Origin: Mermis nigrescens
Lineage: Eukaryota > Nematoda > Enoplea > Mermithida > Mermithidae
Direction of reading: 5' to 3'
Length of the DNA stretch: 64,000 nucleotides
NCBI GenBank assembly: GCA_036768485.1
Contig: JAVLUZ010000145.1
Coordinates: 19,470,706-19,534,705 of the forward strand
The notes beneath the pieces were generated by a model, which worked only from the letters and a program-made list of their open reading frames with translations, did not search any database and had not been told where the DNA came from. Positions 1 to 12,600 of this stretch are shown piece by piece (position 1 is the stretch's first letter; each line of letters begins with the position of its first letter). The translations under genes and the position numbers were made by a program.

Positions 1-43
1 TAGGGGTACCGCCCCCCTAAGGAAAATCCTGGATCCGCCACTG
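1..43. mobile_element. Right end of family E MITE (hAT-like)
   Basis: The window opens inside a copy of the GGATCCGCCACTG-ended family (full copies at 10648, 23885, 30471, 33557). It ends at CCACTG. Its other end and target duplication lie outside the window. Confidence 0.7.
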
Positions 44-1887
44 TTACAAGTTTTTTCATATTTTTACTTCTTTCGTGCAAGGACATCGGGAGGGGTGAAA
101 AAGGATTTAGTTCGACCAAAAAAGTTTACACTGTCGGGCAATTTTGAGAGATGCAAGATTGTGTTACTGGTAAATTTTGCAATTTAATTAGAAAAAATTT
201 GAGTCATTTTTTCATATTTTTAATCAGCTTTTGCAAGATTGTTCACTGCAAAAATATTATTTTTGTACAACTTTATCTTTTTAATAACAATCATCGATCG
301 AACGCTTTTAGCATCTGTATCAAATGTGGCCGAAAGGGGCATTCATTCGATAAAATACCGTCCGCAACTGAATTAAACCGCCTCATTCCGTCCTAATTAC
401 AATTTTAAAATGCCAAAAAGATCGAAATTTCATTTAAGCTGTCAAAAACGTATTTCGGAACCAGCGTTTTTTTGCATTGGCCTCTTTGCGCCATGCAAAA
501 ACCTTCCAAAATCCTATTGCGAGACCTAAACTTTTTTCGTACTTTGCATATACGGAAGTTACTGTATTAATTATTATGTCTTCCGCACACGATGTTTACA
601 TTTAGAAAATCGCTATTTACTTAGCCCGCGGTCACGAATCTATTGCAATTCCGATCATTCCAATTTGAATTTAATGCCAAAATTATAAAACGGCTAGCTT
701 CTCTGTTGTTTCCATGGACATTTTTATGTTTTTTTTTACATTTTTACATTTTTTTACATTTTTACATTTTTATACATTTTTTTACATTTTTATACATTTT
801 TATACATTTTTTACACGTTTTATATGACAAATAAACTTACTTACTTACTCACATGCTTAGATCTCGTCTCGCCTAATTTCTAACGTACCAGAATTTCAAG
901 TTAAAAAAAACAGTTTGCGATTCTGTGAGCGAGCGTAACATTGAAAATTACAATAGTTGTGATTTTCTATATTTAACCAAAAGATCTGATTATTAGCATG
1001 TAAATGGCACGATTTCCATCAACTTGGAGGTATTGCTGTGATATGAGAAGCATATTAATAATCGTTGAGCGCGCGTTACTCGCTTATTTACTGCATGAAG
1101 ATCGAAAAAAATGAAAAAAATGAGACGCATTAGATATCCTAAAAAATTTCGGCATTTCGCTTATCACAAACACTGTTCGTTTTAACGCACTTTTATACGA
1201 TTCAATCGGAATTCGCAAAATCTTTGTTGAAGAAAAAAATAATACAACTACCGAGTTGTAAAAAAAGTTGTTGCGCCTTTTACGAGAGAAATTGCGTGGA
1301 ATCGATAGTTTAAAGTTTAGTGACTTATTTCGGAAGAAGTAAAAAGCTAAACCAAATCTATGCTTTGTCTTTCTTATTTTTTAACGCATTTTTCTTTTTT
1401 TATGTTTTTGTCAAAGAAAATAAAAAACTAATTTAGTGATTGAATATGCAATGTGTCAGTACAAAAGTGACACATGACTCGGAAGATTTATAATGGCATA
1501 CATAGTGGCTAATGGAAAGAAAACTATATCTCTTAAACATTGAGGGCGCGAAGCGCCGAAATTTTTGAATATTTGGTCATTAAAAGTCACGTGGTTGTTC
1601 AAAAATCAACATCTTTTACATTGATTGTTCTCAGATTTTTCTTTGCACCGCGCTGTCAAATTTTTTCTTTGCACGAGGCTAAAAAAGTTTGCACTATGCA
1701 AAAGAAACACTGTCGTAACGACCATTTAAATGCGTCTTAGAACGACTATTTACTGTATGACCATCCTCGAATTTCACACCCCCTCTTGTGAAAAAACCTC
1801 TCAAAATCCTTTTGCACCACCGAAAATTTTTTGTACTTTACATTACATATGCAAATTTTCCGCGCTCTGTGCGGCAGGATTCATTAC
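44..1887. other. No gene seen; diverged repeats and simple sequence
   Basis: About 715-830 is a (TTTTTACAT)-type simple repeat followed by CTTA repeats. The stretch 960-1715 is diverged from, but co-linear with, 2640-3275. Short frames here look like chance openings. Confidence 0.6.
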
Positions 1888-2286
1888 CATACATGATGTT
1901 GAGGGTTTGGGGAGTTTCATCCCCCGGAAAAAGTTTCAGCACCCTTTCCCGGAATTTGCTATTCTTCGAAAGTTTCCAGAAATTTGCTAAAAATTCGTAG
2001 AAAAAGTGCCTCTTTAAGCGCTTTTAGCTATCTGTTTCCTCAAAAGTTTCGAATTTTCTGCGCTTCGCGCCATATACTCATATTTTGACTTTATTTTGTT
2101 CAATTTATTCGATTTTTTAAAATTTTTTTCCGAAAATGTTTCATTTTTTATGCTCTTTGATTATAGAGCAGCGTCAGAAACGCCAGAAAACGATGCTTTT
2201 GACGCTCGACAATAAGTTTTGGGCCCAAAAAGCATTTTAAAATTTCGCCTTACATTCTCCCAGAATTCCCATGCTGTGCATGTCTG
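1888..2286. mobile_element. Family A MITE, copy A1 (hAT-like)
   Basis: Begins CATACATGATG and ends ATGCTGTGCATGTCTG, with the core GCGCTTCGCGCC and the MITE interior shared with copies at 34377, 57758 and 63509. Flanks TTCATTAC and ATCATTAA agree at six of eight positions, a worn 8-bp duplication. Confidence 0.8.
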
Positions 2287-3556
2287 ATCATTAATGTATT
2301 CACTTTTATTTCTTCCATTTTTATGCTTACAGTGAGTGATGAAATCGCTACTTGCTAACTCTGTGGACGCAGATGTACTCCATTTTTAATCATTTTCATA
2401 TGAATTTACAGCTTAAATTATTAAAAACACCGTTATCTAAACATTTTCCATTGACTTGTCATTGTTGGCAACACGAACGGTCTGGTCTAGGGTTCCGCCC
2501 ACTTCCCTTGATTAAATTATTTGCATGTTGCTTAGGCATTTTCATTGAAAATTAGTATTTAATAACTTCTGACTGAAAAATTCCAACATTAAAAATTATA
2601 ACAAAATTTCGATTGTCATCGTTTAACTTCATAATTTGATTGAAATTCGATGATGAAAATGGCACTATTTTCAACAACTTAGGAGGCACTGCGTGATGTC
2701 AAAACTCACTCGTTTATTTTCTGCATAAAGGTCGAAAAAGTAAGAATAAATCAGACATACGAGGCGAAGGAAGTACCAAAAATTTTTATCTTTCCATCCA
2801 TATAAGTGTTCGTTTATTGCATTCTGATGTGATTCCGTCAGCATTCGCTTAATCTTTGTTGAATGAAAAATGATCATACTTTCGAGTGTTAAAAAAATGA
2901 AATGCGTTCTATGAGAAACAAATTGTGTGGAATAGAACGCTCTAAATTTTGTGAATTATTTCCAAAGTAGAAAAGGTATACCAAATTACTGATTGATTTA
3001 GCAATGGAATTGGCAATGTGGAATAATTGTTAGTACAAAAGTGATTAGATACATTAGAAATTTATATCGTTAGTCGCTGACGGGAAGAAAATCTAATCTT
3101 TCAAAATTACCAGAGCGAAATGGCGAAATTTTGGGACGTATGATCATTAAAAGTCGCCTGATTGTTTAAAAATCAAATAAATGACTTATTATCCAATTTT
3201 TCTTTAAGCCGTGCAAAAATTATTAAAATTTTCTTTGCGCTAGACCAAAAAAGTTTGCAATGCGCAAGAAATCACTGCCTGGCTCGGCCACACCTTTATT
3301 GTCCATTAAGGACTTGTTTCATATGATTTCTAGCTAAAAATTGGAATTTTCCTGTTTCGCTTGTAAAAATTTTTATTTATATTTATTTATTTTATCTATA
3401 TATGATACATTTTTCTATACTTTATACCTTTTTATTTATATTAAAATTTATTATTCTTCCAACAATTCCTTTTTATTTTTGTCCATTTTTCCAATTTTCT
3501 CCATCCACCCCGTTGAACATTCAATTTCAATTGCGCGAGTTCTATGTATTGCGTAG
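2287..3556. other. No gene seen; second copy of a diverged repeat
   Basis: 2640-3275 matches 960-1715. Unit ends near 1715 and 3275 share AAAAAAGTTTGCA followed by an AAGAAA-CACTG motif. The first SPTLC1 exon, with the membrane helix, should lie upstream of 3557 but I could not find it. Confidence 0.55.
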
Positions 3557-3651
3557 GAAAAAGAAGATTTAATAGCCGAGTGGCAGCCACAGCCCCTAGT
3601 ACCTTTTACTCCGCCTGACCATCCGGCCTTGAATCCCTTATACGTCGAATC
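3557..3651 (+). CDS. SPTLC1: SPTLC1 exon a (first visible)
   Basis: Follows the acceptor ATTGCGTAG and ends in phase 2 before GTATGT. It codes [16 protein letters not shown] and then a PPDHPALN stretch, matching the segment just after the transmembrane helix of animal SPTLC1. A preceding exon ending in phase 0 is required; I could not find it in 1-3556. Confidence 0.93.
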
Positions 3652-6600
3652 GTATGTCTATTTTTCTATTGCATTAGTTTTTACGTCTTTTTCTTTGCTG
3701 TCGAGCAATGCAAATTATATGTGGCTTTAGCATTCAAAGGACTTAAGGGTCTTCTTAGGGCTCTTTGAAAGTGAGAACCTCCTGCTGATTGATTTTGGCG
3801 CCCATCGTTGCAGAACTTCCGACTTTTTTGAAAAAATGAAACTATCCCCTTTTGTACTTTATTGTGCAGTTTTTTGACCTGAAAGCAATTTTTTGGCGCT
3901 TCGGATTAATAAGCCGGTTTTTGGACTATGTGCTGCCCAATTTTCTTATTTTTTCAAAATTTCGTCTTTTTTAACTTCTAGATAGAAAGTATTTACCTCA
4001 TGAAAAGGATAAACAATACCTTTTTTTGTGAGGCCTCTATAGCATTTTTGCACCAAAAAATCCTCTAGAATTTTTGCTAAAAATAAAAACAATGCATTTT
4101 AGACCGATTTAGCCAACAAAAACTGGTTTTAGGCGATTTTTGGCAGCGTTTTTACTGCTTTTAATCTCGCAGTAGCTGTAAATTAAAAATGATGAGACGC
4201 TTCTGGCGGGATATTAATGAAGGATACAAATAAATCCTTGCCGCCAATTTTCAAAAATTGTATATTTCCAGAATCTTAACATTTTTTAGATCATCTAAGC
4301 TTGGCATAAAATAAGAAGTAAGCATAAATTGTTGCGATTTTAGAATAATTCAACTAAATTTTGGAAATTATTCTCTTTTAGTATTTTCACATGTTGAATT
4401 TAGGAAATTTGCCTAATTAATCATATTTAATTATCAGAACATCAAATGTTTCATTTTTATGCCTTGTTGAAATATTTTCTTATTTTGTTTGGGTTTTAAC
4501 ACCATCTTTTCGCATTTTTCTTTACTTTTCTAGTCGTTGTATCAGCGTCTCATTCGCTTTGCATATTCTGCATAAGTTTCTAAGAAATACAGTAAAATAT
4601 ATTTTCAAAAAGTAAATAAAATGACAGTAGATGTTCAAATTATTCGAATAAATCAATAAGGAAAATATATAAAATCTGACAAATGTGCATGGGTAGTACA
4701 AAACGATATTGAAATTTTCCCTGAAAATATGATATTGTGAAGTAAAAATAAAAGATTAGTCGTAAAAATGCAAATTTCGCGTCTTTTTCATTTTTTTCTA
4801 AATTTCGATTGTTATATTTCTAAGGAAATTAACCAAATACGTGCAGATTGATGGTAAATCTTATTTGAATGCCGCCACGCTAAATTTTTTGGGTTTGGTC
4901 GGAGATGAAAGAATAGAAGTGAGCGTTTAATTCGAAATTCGACTTTAAACTTTTCTAAAAAAGTTTTTTTAATTTTTTATTTTTTAAGTTGTTTTCTTAA
5001 TTTTTCGACATTTGTTCCAAATTTTATTTTAATTTGAAATCCGCGCTTAAATCGAGCTCAAATATTCTTTCGATCAAGTTATGTCGTCGTTAGTAACGGT
5101 TTCAATTTCTTATCGGATGATTTCGGAAATCAATAATATCAAAGAATGAGAATTATACTTAGTTTAAACATTAAGAAAGAATTCCAGAAGTATATAGTTT
5201 TACGAGAAATTTTGATAGCACTAATTGATACGTAATTCAAAATATCACATTGCTATATTTTTCATAAGTAGGTATACATTTCGCTGTGTTTTTATTCTAT
5301 TTATTTCAGCTTACCAGTCTGCTTAGGTTATAGTGACGATCACACATGGGCGTGGGGGTTGGGGGGTATGCACCCCCCAGAAGTTGAAATACCCCCCCCC
5401 CTACAGATATCAAAATACCCCCCAGAATTCAAATTTTGAAATTTTTTTGCTTTTTTAGCGATTTTTTGATGCCATTAGATAGTGCTCATTGCTCAATGAG
5501 AAACGTCGGAAAATGGTGCTTTTTTCGCCATACGACCACTTTTAAGACCATTTTTTGACCTTTGAAAATTTTTTCACCCCCCCCAGAATTTCGGTGCTGT
5601 TGCCCACCTATGGCGACGAATATCCATAGACGATTAAAACTTGAAAAATTTTCAAGAAAATTTTAATAACATTTAATAAAACATAGTCAAAAGTAGTTTC
5701 CTGCTTTGAATCGCCAAAAAATCGGCACTTTTGAACTAAAAAATTGCTAAAAACGCTTAAACCACGACGTTTTCTACGGTTTTTTTGTTGCAAAACCGCG
5801 AATTCTGGGGGGGGGGTGAAAAAACATTTTTTGCAGGAACCCCCCCCTCCTCACAAACCCATAGAATTATGTTACTGCTGACTATATTTTCTATTTATTT
5901 TTGAATTAATGTGTTGCTTTGTTATTTTTTATTGTTTACTATTTTTTGGAAAGCTTATGCCGTAAGACATGTGCTATGAGCCATTGTTATATCATAAGCT
6001 TCTCACGTCTTTTAATTCTTTTGTCTTGATGATTCGCTAAACTAAATCGATAAATTGATACTTGTTACTCCTATTAGTCTGTCTGATATATTTATGTTTT
6101 TTCGCTCTTTTGTACTAAGATCTCAAATTTTTGATTATTTTATTTTTCACTCAGTATTTTTGTTACTGTTTAACATATATGGTCATTTTTGGAACAGGAA
6201 GCTGCTTCGAAAGCCATATATAAATATGGCGTTGGATCGTGTGGGCCTCGGGGCTTCTATGGCACTATTGGTAACAAGCTCTGAATCAAATTATTATTGC
6301 GGATTCTGATTAACTGATTAATTAAATTATTTAACTAATTAATTAGTTTCCGACGAATTTTATCTCTTAACTAAAGTGAGTGAGTAATAGGAATTATGAC
6401 CTTAACAGTTCGGCTTATTACTATATTTTTTAATGTATAGTACCAAAAATTAGTTTCGACCTGGGAAATAAATTCAGCTTAAACCCGTGCAGAAATGTTT
6501 CACGTCATCATGTACATCAATTTGATACTTCACCAGTGAATGTCTGCCATATGCAGCGGAGGAGTTGAAACCTAAAGTGAAATGATGGAACTTTTGACGT

Positions 6601-9600
6601 TAAACTCGTGAACTTGATTTTCTTTTATTTCTGGATTATGTTGAGTATTAACGCAGAAAGTGCAGGCACGTAGCTGGCCGCCCTATTTAGGGGGGGCGGG
6701 CTAAAACCAATGTTGGGGGAACAAGCCCCAAAAGGTCAAAAATAGCTCAAAACAACGTTTAAAAAGTCCGATTTTTCTGAATTTCGGGTGAGAGGGTCCG
6801 AATTCCCCCACTCCCCCAGAACTACGTGCCTGGGAAAGTGAGCACGAATCCAAAAATTTTAAAGAGGAAAAAAATGTCGAAACGTTGCTGCTAGTGTCAA
6901 AAGCGACGTTTTTCGACGTTTCTCATCGAACTCCATCCATCGACATGAGCAATGGCGAAAAAATCGGTAAATATTTGCGAATATTTATTTCTTTGGGTTT
7001 TTCCCGATTCTGGGGGTCTTTATGTAAAATACAGCATGAAAATTCTAAGGATAACCTTTGAGAAATTTTTATGAAGCACCTTTTCGAAGTTTAAAAATGA
7101 TGGGTGCGCTTCAAAAACTTTGGAATGATGGGGCATCAATCCCTGTATCAGGCACGTATCTCTGGGGGAATGGGGAGTGAGAGTTCGAACCCCACTAAAA
7201 ATTCAGAAAAATCGAAAAAATATGACTTTTTAAACGTTATTTTATGCTATTTTTGTCCGTTTTGGGCTTTATTCCCCCAAATTGGTGTTGGTCCCCCAAA
7301 ATGGGATGGCCAGCTACGTGCCTGCCTGGTATCGCAAGCGAACACTACTGAACTACTGTACTGCTATATGCGGCCTCTGGTCCGGACTAGACACGCATAG
7401 CATGAGAAAATTCTAGGGGAGGGGCGATGCAAAATAAGTTTTTCAAAGTGCTTTTTTGGCTCGAAAGCGATAGTACGCGTCAAAATTACTACTTTTATCG
7501 TTTCTGACGATGCCCTTCCTTTCTGTCACAAAACAATTCGAAACAATATGAAAAAAACCGAGTAAATCGGACGAAATATAGTTAAAAAATGAGTGCTTAT
7601 AAGGCGCGATGCGCCAAAAATTTGACACTTTGGAGCCAGAAGATCGCTTAAATCGTTCAAACCTTTACTTTTCTACGATTTTTATTAGAAAATAAGGAAT
7701 AAAGCGGGTGAAAAATTTTCTGGGGTGAAAACATTTCCGGTGGGGATGAGAACATACTTGGGCGTCGGGGGTGGTTTGGGGGAGTATGCGCCTTTCCAGA
7801 AACCTAAATACCCCCAGAATTCAATTTTTGAATTTTGTTGTTGTTTTTTTCGCAATTTTTTTTGATGCCAGTGGATAGCGCTCGACGATAAACGTTGAAA
7901 AATATTGTTTTTTTCGCCACATCACTATTTTTAAGACCATTTTTTGACCTTTGAAAAATCTTGCACCCTCCCCCAGAACTTTGGTGCCGCCCACCTATGG
8001 ATGAGGAGAACCCAAACTTTTGAAGACCGTACAATATTCAGACCACTGCCTAAACGTTGTTGTTTAAGATATTAGTATTTCAATCGCAATTGACAGGAGA
8101 TCCCTGAGGTTTATGATTTTCTTCGTGCTTATGCTTCGCTGAATCTTATGTCTCTTTGATAGTTAACTCAAAATTCTCAACTAAAATTTCGAATTTCGCA
8201 TCATCTGCATTCAATCGATGATTAATCCTACTGCATAGAATTTTTTGCCAAGGAATTATTAGACGATTATTATGTTTATAAGCCAAAAATAAGCAGAACG
8301 GCGGATGTTTTTTTTGATATTTTCGTAGGCTTAGGCTTAGGGACTTAATTACGTGCTTAATTTTGTTGCTTCTACGCAATTATACGCCACCAACATTATT
8401 CGATCGGTTTTTTTATATTTAATTATTGCAGAAGAAAAGCAAAACGTATTAAAAAGAAGGAAATAGGGGGATTAATGTAAAAAATGTTACGCAACCATAT
8501 AGCGCGGCGCTGGAAATCTAAGAGGGGGAGGTGTGAACCAAAAAATTTTACAAAAGTACTTTTGGGGCTCTAAGTCATGAGTGGCTGTTTGGTGCGAATG
8601 CTTGAAAAAGAGGAAACGCTAGAAAACAGGATATTTTGTGCGACGAATTATTTCTTATCTCTTGCCTTTGCACTTAATCATTGTGCTTTACAGAGGAAAA
8701 CAATGCAGATAACGAATAATTCGGCGCCAAGGGCCGAAAAATTGACATATTCTGCATGTCAAGTTCAAATTTGAAGCGGTTTTGAGCGGGCTAGAAGACA
8801 AAACATATATAAACAATACATACGGCGCGAAGTGCCGGAAAAATTTCATGTTTCCCATGTCGAACCTCAAATTTGAGCTGTTTTGAGTGAGCTAGAAGGC
8901 AAAAACTATAGCTGAACAATCAGGCCCGTATCCAGGGGGGCGGGGGAGGGTCGCCCCCCCCCGCCGAATTGGGAAAAATTTTTGTTTTTTCTAAGGGTCC
9001 CCCCCAAAGGGAAAAATGAAAAATTGGCGAAGTGTCTGAAACACCGCCAAAACAGGTTTTTAGCGTACTTTTGAGCTAGTAAAATCGAAATTTTTCTCAG
9101 CGCTTCGCGCCGGATTTATTGTTTATGTAAGGTTTCGTCTTCTAAACCGCTGGAAACCGCTCAAATTTGAGTTAGACATAGAGAGTATGTCAATTTTTTT
9201 CTAATGCTTTGCGCCGGATTCATTGTTCAGCTATAGTTTTTGCCTCCTAGCTCACTCAAAACAGCTCAAATTTGAGTTATGACATAATTTTTTCCGGCGC
9301 TTCGCGCCGTATTTATTGTTTATAATCGGTTTTTTTTCTTCTGACCCGCTCAAAACCGCTCAAATTTGAACTTGACATGCAGAAAATGTCAATTTTTTCG
9401 GCGCTTGGCGCCGAATTATTCGTTATCCGTATTAATTTTTTCTGTAAAGCACAATGATTATGTATAAAGGCAAGAGATACATAAGAAATAATTCGTCAAT
9501 CAAGTGATGAGAAATCAGCTTAAATGATAAATTCGCTGTATATCAATATGAAATAGAGTAAAAATTTTTTTAATTTTTTTGTTGAAAATTTTCTTCACCA

Positions 9601-12600
9601 TCGTATAGAGCTCGCCGAGATACGCTCAAAACTGCCTTTATTTTCGCCCATCCCCTAATGGTTCTCGAGATATCTGGCCTCAAAAATTTCCGGCCCCCCC
9701 GAAATAAAATCCTGGATACGGGCCTGTGAACAATGAATCCGGCGCACAGCGCTGGAAAAATTGACATGCTCTCTATGTCTAACTCAAATTTGGAACGATT
9801 TATAGCGGTTTAGAAGCTAAAACTATATATAAACAATAAATCCGGCGCGCGAAGCGCCGGAAAATTTTTAGACGCACTTCGCCAATTTTTAACTTTTCCC
9901 TTTGGGGGACCCTTGGAAGAACAAAAATTTTTTTCCAATTTCAAAATTATGAGCCGTTGCAATATGTACTTTTTAGACTTCCGTACGCTCGTCATGGCAA
10001 TTTTTTGTTCTTTCTTCGAAAATTACAAGAGAAACTAAAAATTAACGAAAAAATTACCTTTAAAAGCATCTATTTATGATGAGACGCGGGTCTGGCGGAA
10101 ATTCCGGCTTTCGGATAATTGTTCTCATCCGGAAAAATCGTGAAATTGACCAGGCTTCGCATCTAATTCTATTTCTATTCAGCGACATCAATTAGTCGCA
10201 ATAAGTGAAAATTGGATTTCGAATTCCATGTTCCCTTTTCCAGTTTTTCAGGGGTCTTTGAGGCGCTCAGTCGCAGGCACGTATCTCTGGGAGGAATGGG
10301 GGTTTCAGACTCTCAAAATTCAGAAAAAATCGAAAAAATAGGACTTTTTCAACTTTATTCTGTGCTATTTTTGGCCTTTTTGGGCTTAGTCCTCCCAAAA
10401 CTTGGTGTTGGTCCCCCAAAATAGGACGGCCGGCTACGTGCCTGGCCAAACAAAGTTCAGTCACCACCAGACATGCGCTTGAGGGCAACGGGTTTGCTTT
10501 AGTCCTTCGTTACTTAGAAGGACAAAAGGGAAAACTATCTGGGAATAATTAAGGTCAAAATGGAAACAAGCGACATTTTGTGCTGGAGTGCTCTAAATTG
10601 ACTCGAGGGGCTCGCACAACCGCATGAATTCGAAAACCCCGTAGAAGCAGTGGCGGATCCAGGATTTTCCTAAAGGGGGGCGGAACCCTGACTTGGACGG
10701 AAAAATTACCCGTTTTAACCCTAAAATCGCTCAAAAATTCTTAATTTTGCGCACCATTTTGGACCAATCGAGGGGGCGGCGGCCCCCCCCCCCGTCCCCC
10801 TAAATCCACCCCTGTGTAGAAGAATACGGTAGACCCCTGAATTGAATTTCGGCATACTTTTCGCGATTTCGCCTCGTCAGACCCCCCAGAATTTGGTTGC
10901 CGCCGCCTATGGGTGGTCGCCTACCCTGCTCATTAAGCTCGGTTACTTACTACCATATACGGATCCAGAATTTTGGCAGAGGCAACTGGCTTTTCTTTTA
11001 ATAGCCGAAAAAGTCAAAAAATCGCTATTAGCGCGAAAAATACAATTTGTGGCCGTTCTTTTTCTATCGATTGATTTTATTCCAAATCGTTAATCGATTT
11101 TTCGAAACCGGTCGGAATTTTTGGAAATTTCGCGCGATAAAACGATCATACCGTATGTCCAGTATTTTTTTTGTACAAATAATACGTACAGTAGCGATTT
11201 TAGTGTGGTAAAAACAGTTGTTCGACTTTTGTTAGTGTATTTTAGCCAATTTCTGGGTCTGTATGGGCAAAAATCACTAAGAACCGTCTTAAAACGGCGC
11301 GAAGCGTCGAAAAAATTCGACAATTTTCCTTTTGAAATGCAATTGCTGCCATTATAAAGATATATAGAACACACAATTAGCTCATTTCGGCAGCGAAGCG
11401 CCGAAAATTTCTGCGAATTTTAGACCTTTTCTGAAATTTTTGTCTTCCCTAAAATCTTGGTACATGTACAAAGACGGTCCCGAAAAGTCTTTGTACATTA
11501 GAAAAAATCTTCGCCGAGTACAAAAAACCGCGCTTCTGTCAAAGGTTAGATTGAAAATCGGGAAAAGGTAAAATCCGGAACCGGAACCGGACTCAGGACA
11601 AATGGGTAAAATCCGGACAATCAATCAGACAATGAAAGGATCAGGTCGATGTATTATATATCTAGTATCCGACTTGCCGGGACCGGATAAATTGAGTAGA
11701 ATCCGGACAATCAATCAGGACAGACAAAATCAGGACAATGTATTAGATATGTAGGGTCGGACTGGCCGGGACGGGAGAAAATGGGTGAAATCCGGACAAT
11801 CGATCAGGACAATGACAAAATCAATACGATGGGAGTGGGTTACTTCCGGAACTAGGCGAGGGTGCCCAAAGGGGTATGATGGGGGTTCAAAACCGCCACC
11901 AAGGTCCATGAGCGCCACTGATGTTGTCCTGTTTGTCATTTTCCGGATTTTGCCCAATTTATCCGATCCCGGCTAGCCGGACCCTACATATCTAATACAT
12001 TGTCCCGATCTGTTCATTGTCCTGATTGATTGTCCGGATTTTACCCATTTGTCCTGAGTCCGGTTCCGGATTTTACTCACACCCTTGAAAATCATTTCGA
12101 ATGCCAAAATCGTTCTAATGGACGTGTGTCTATGTGTGCGTGCATTAAAAAATAGTTCAAAAATTGTATGCGCAGTTGTTTGGTCGTTTTTTTCTATCGA
12201 TAGATTTTATTGCAAATTATTATTGATTTTTCGGACTCGTTCTGAATTTTAAAAAATTTAGTACCTAAAAAGCGTTTATGCCGTCAAAATTCCGATTAAA
12301 AATCGTTTCTGGTGCACTGTTTTTTGTATTCGGCAAATATTTTTCCCGATGTGCAAATACTTTTTGGGACCGTCTTTGTACATGTACAAAGATTTTTGGA
12401 AAAGACAAAAATTGCAAAAAAAGCGGTGCTTCGCGCCGAAATGTGCAATTGTATGTTCTATATATCTTTATAATGGCAGGAATTGCATTTGGAAAGGGAA
12501 AATGTCAAATTTTTTGGCGCTTCGCGCCGTTTTAAGACGATTCTTAGTGATTTTTGCCCACAGAAACCCAGAAATTAGCTAAAATACACTACCAAAGGTC

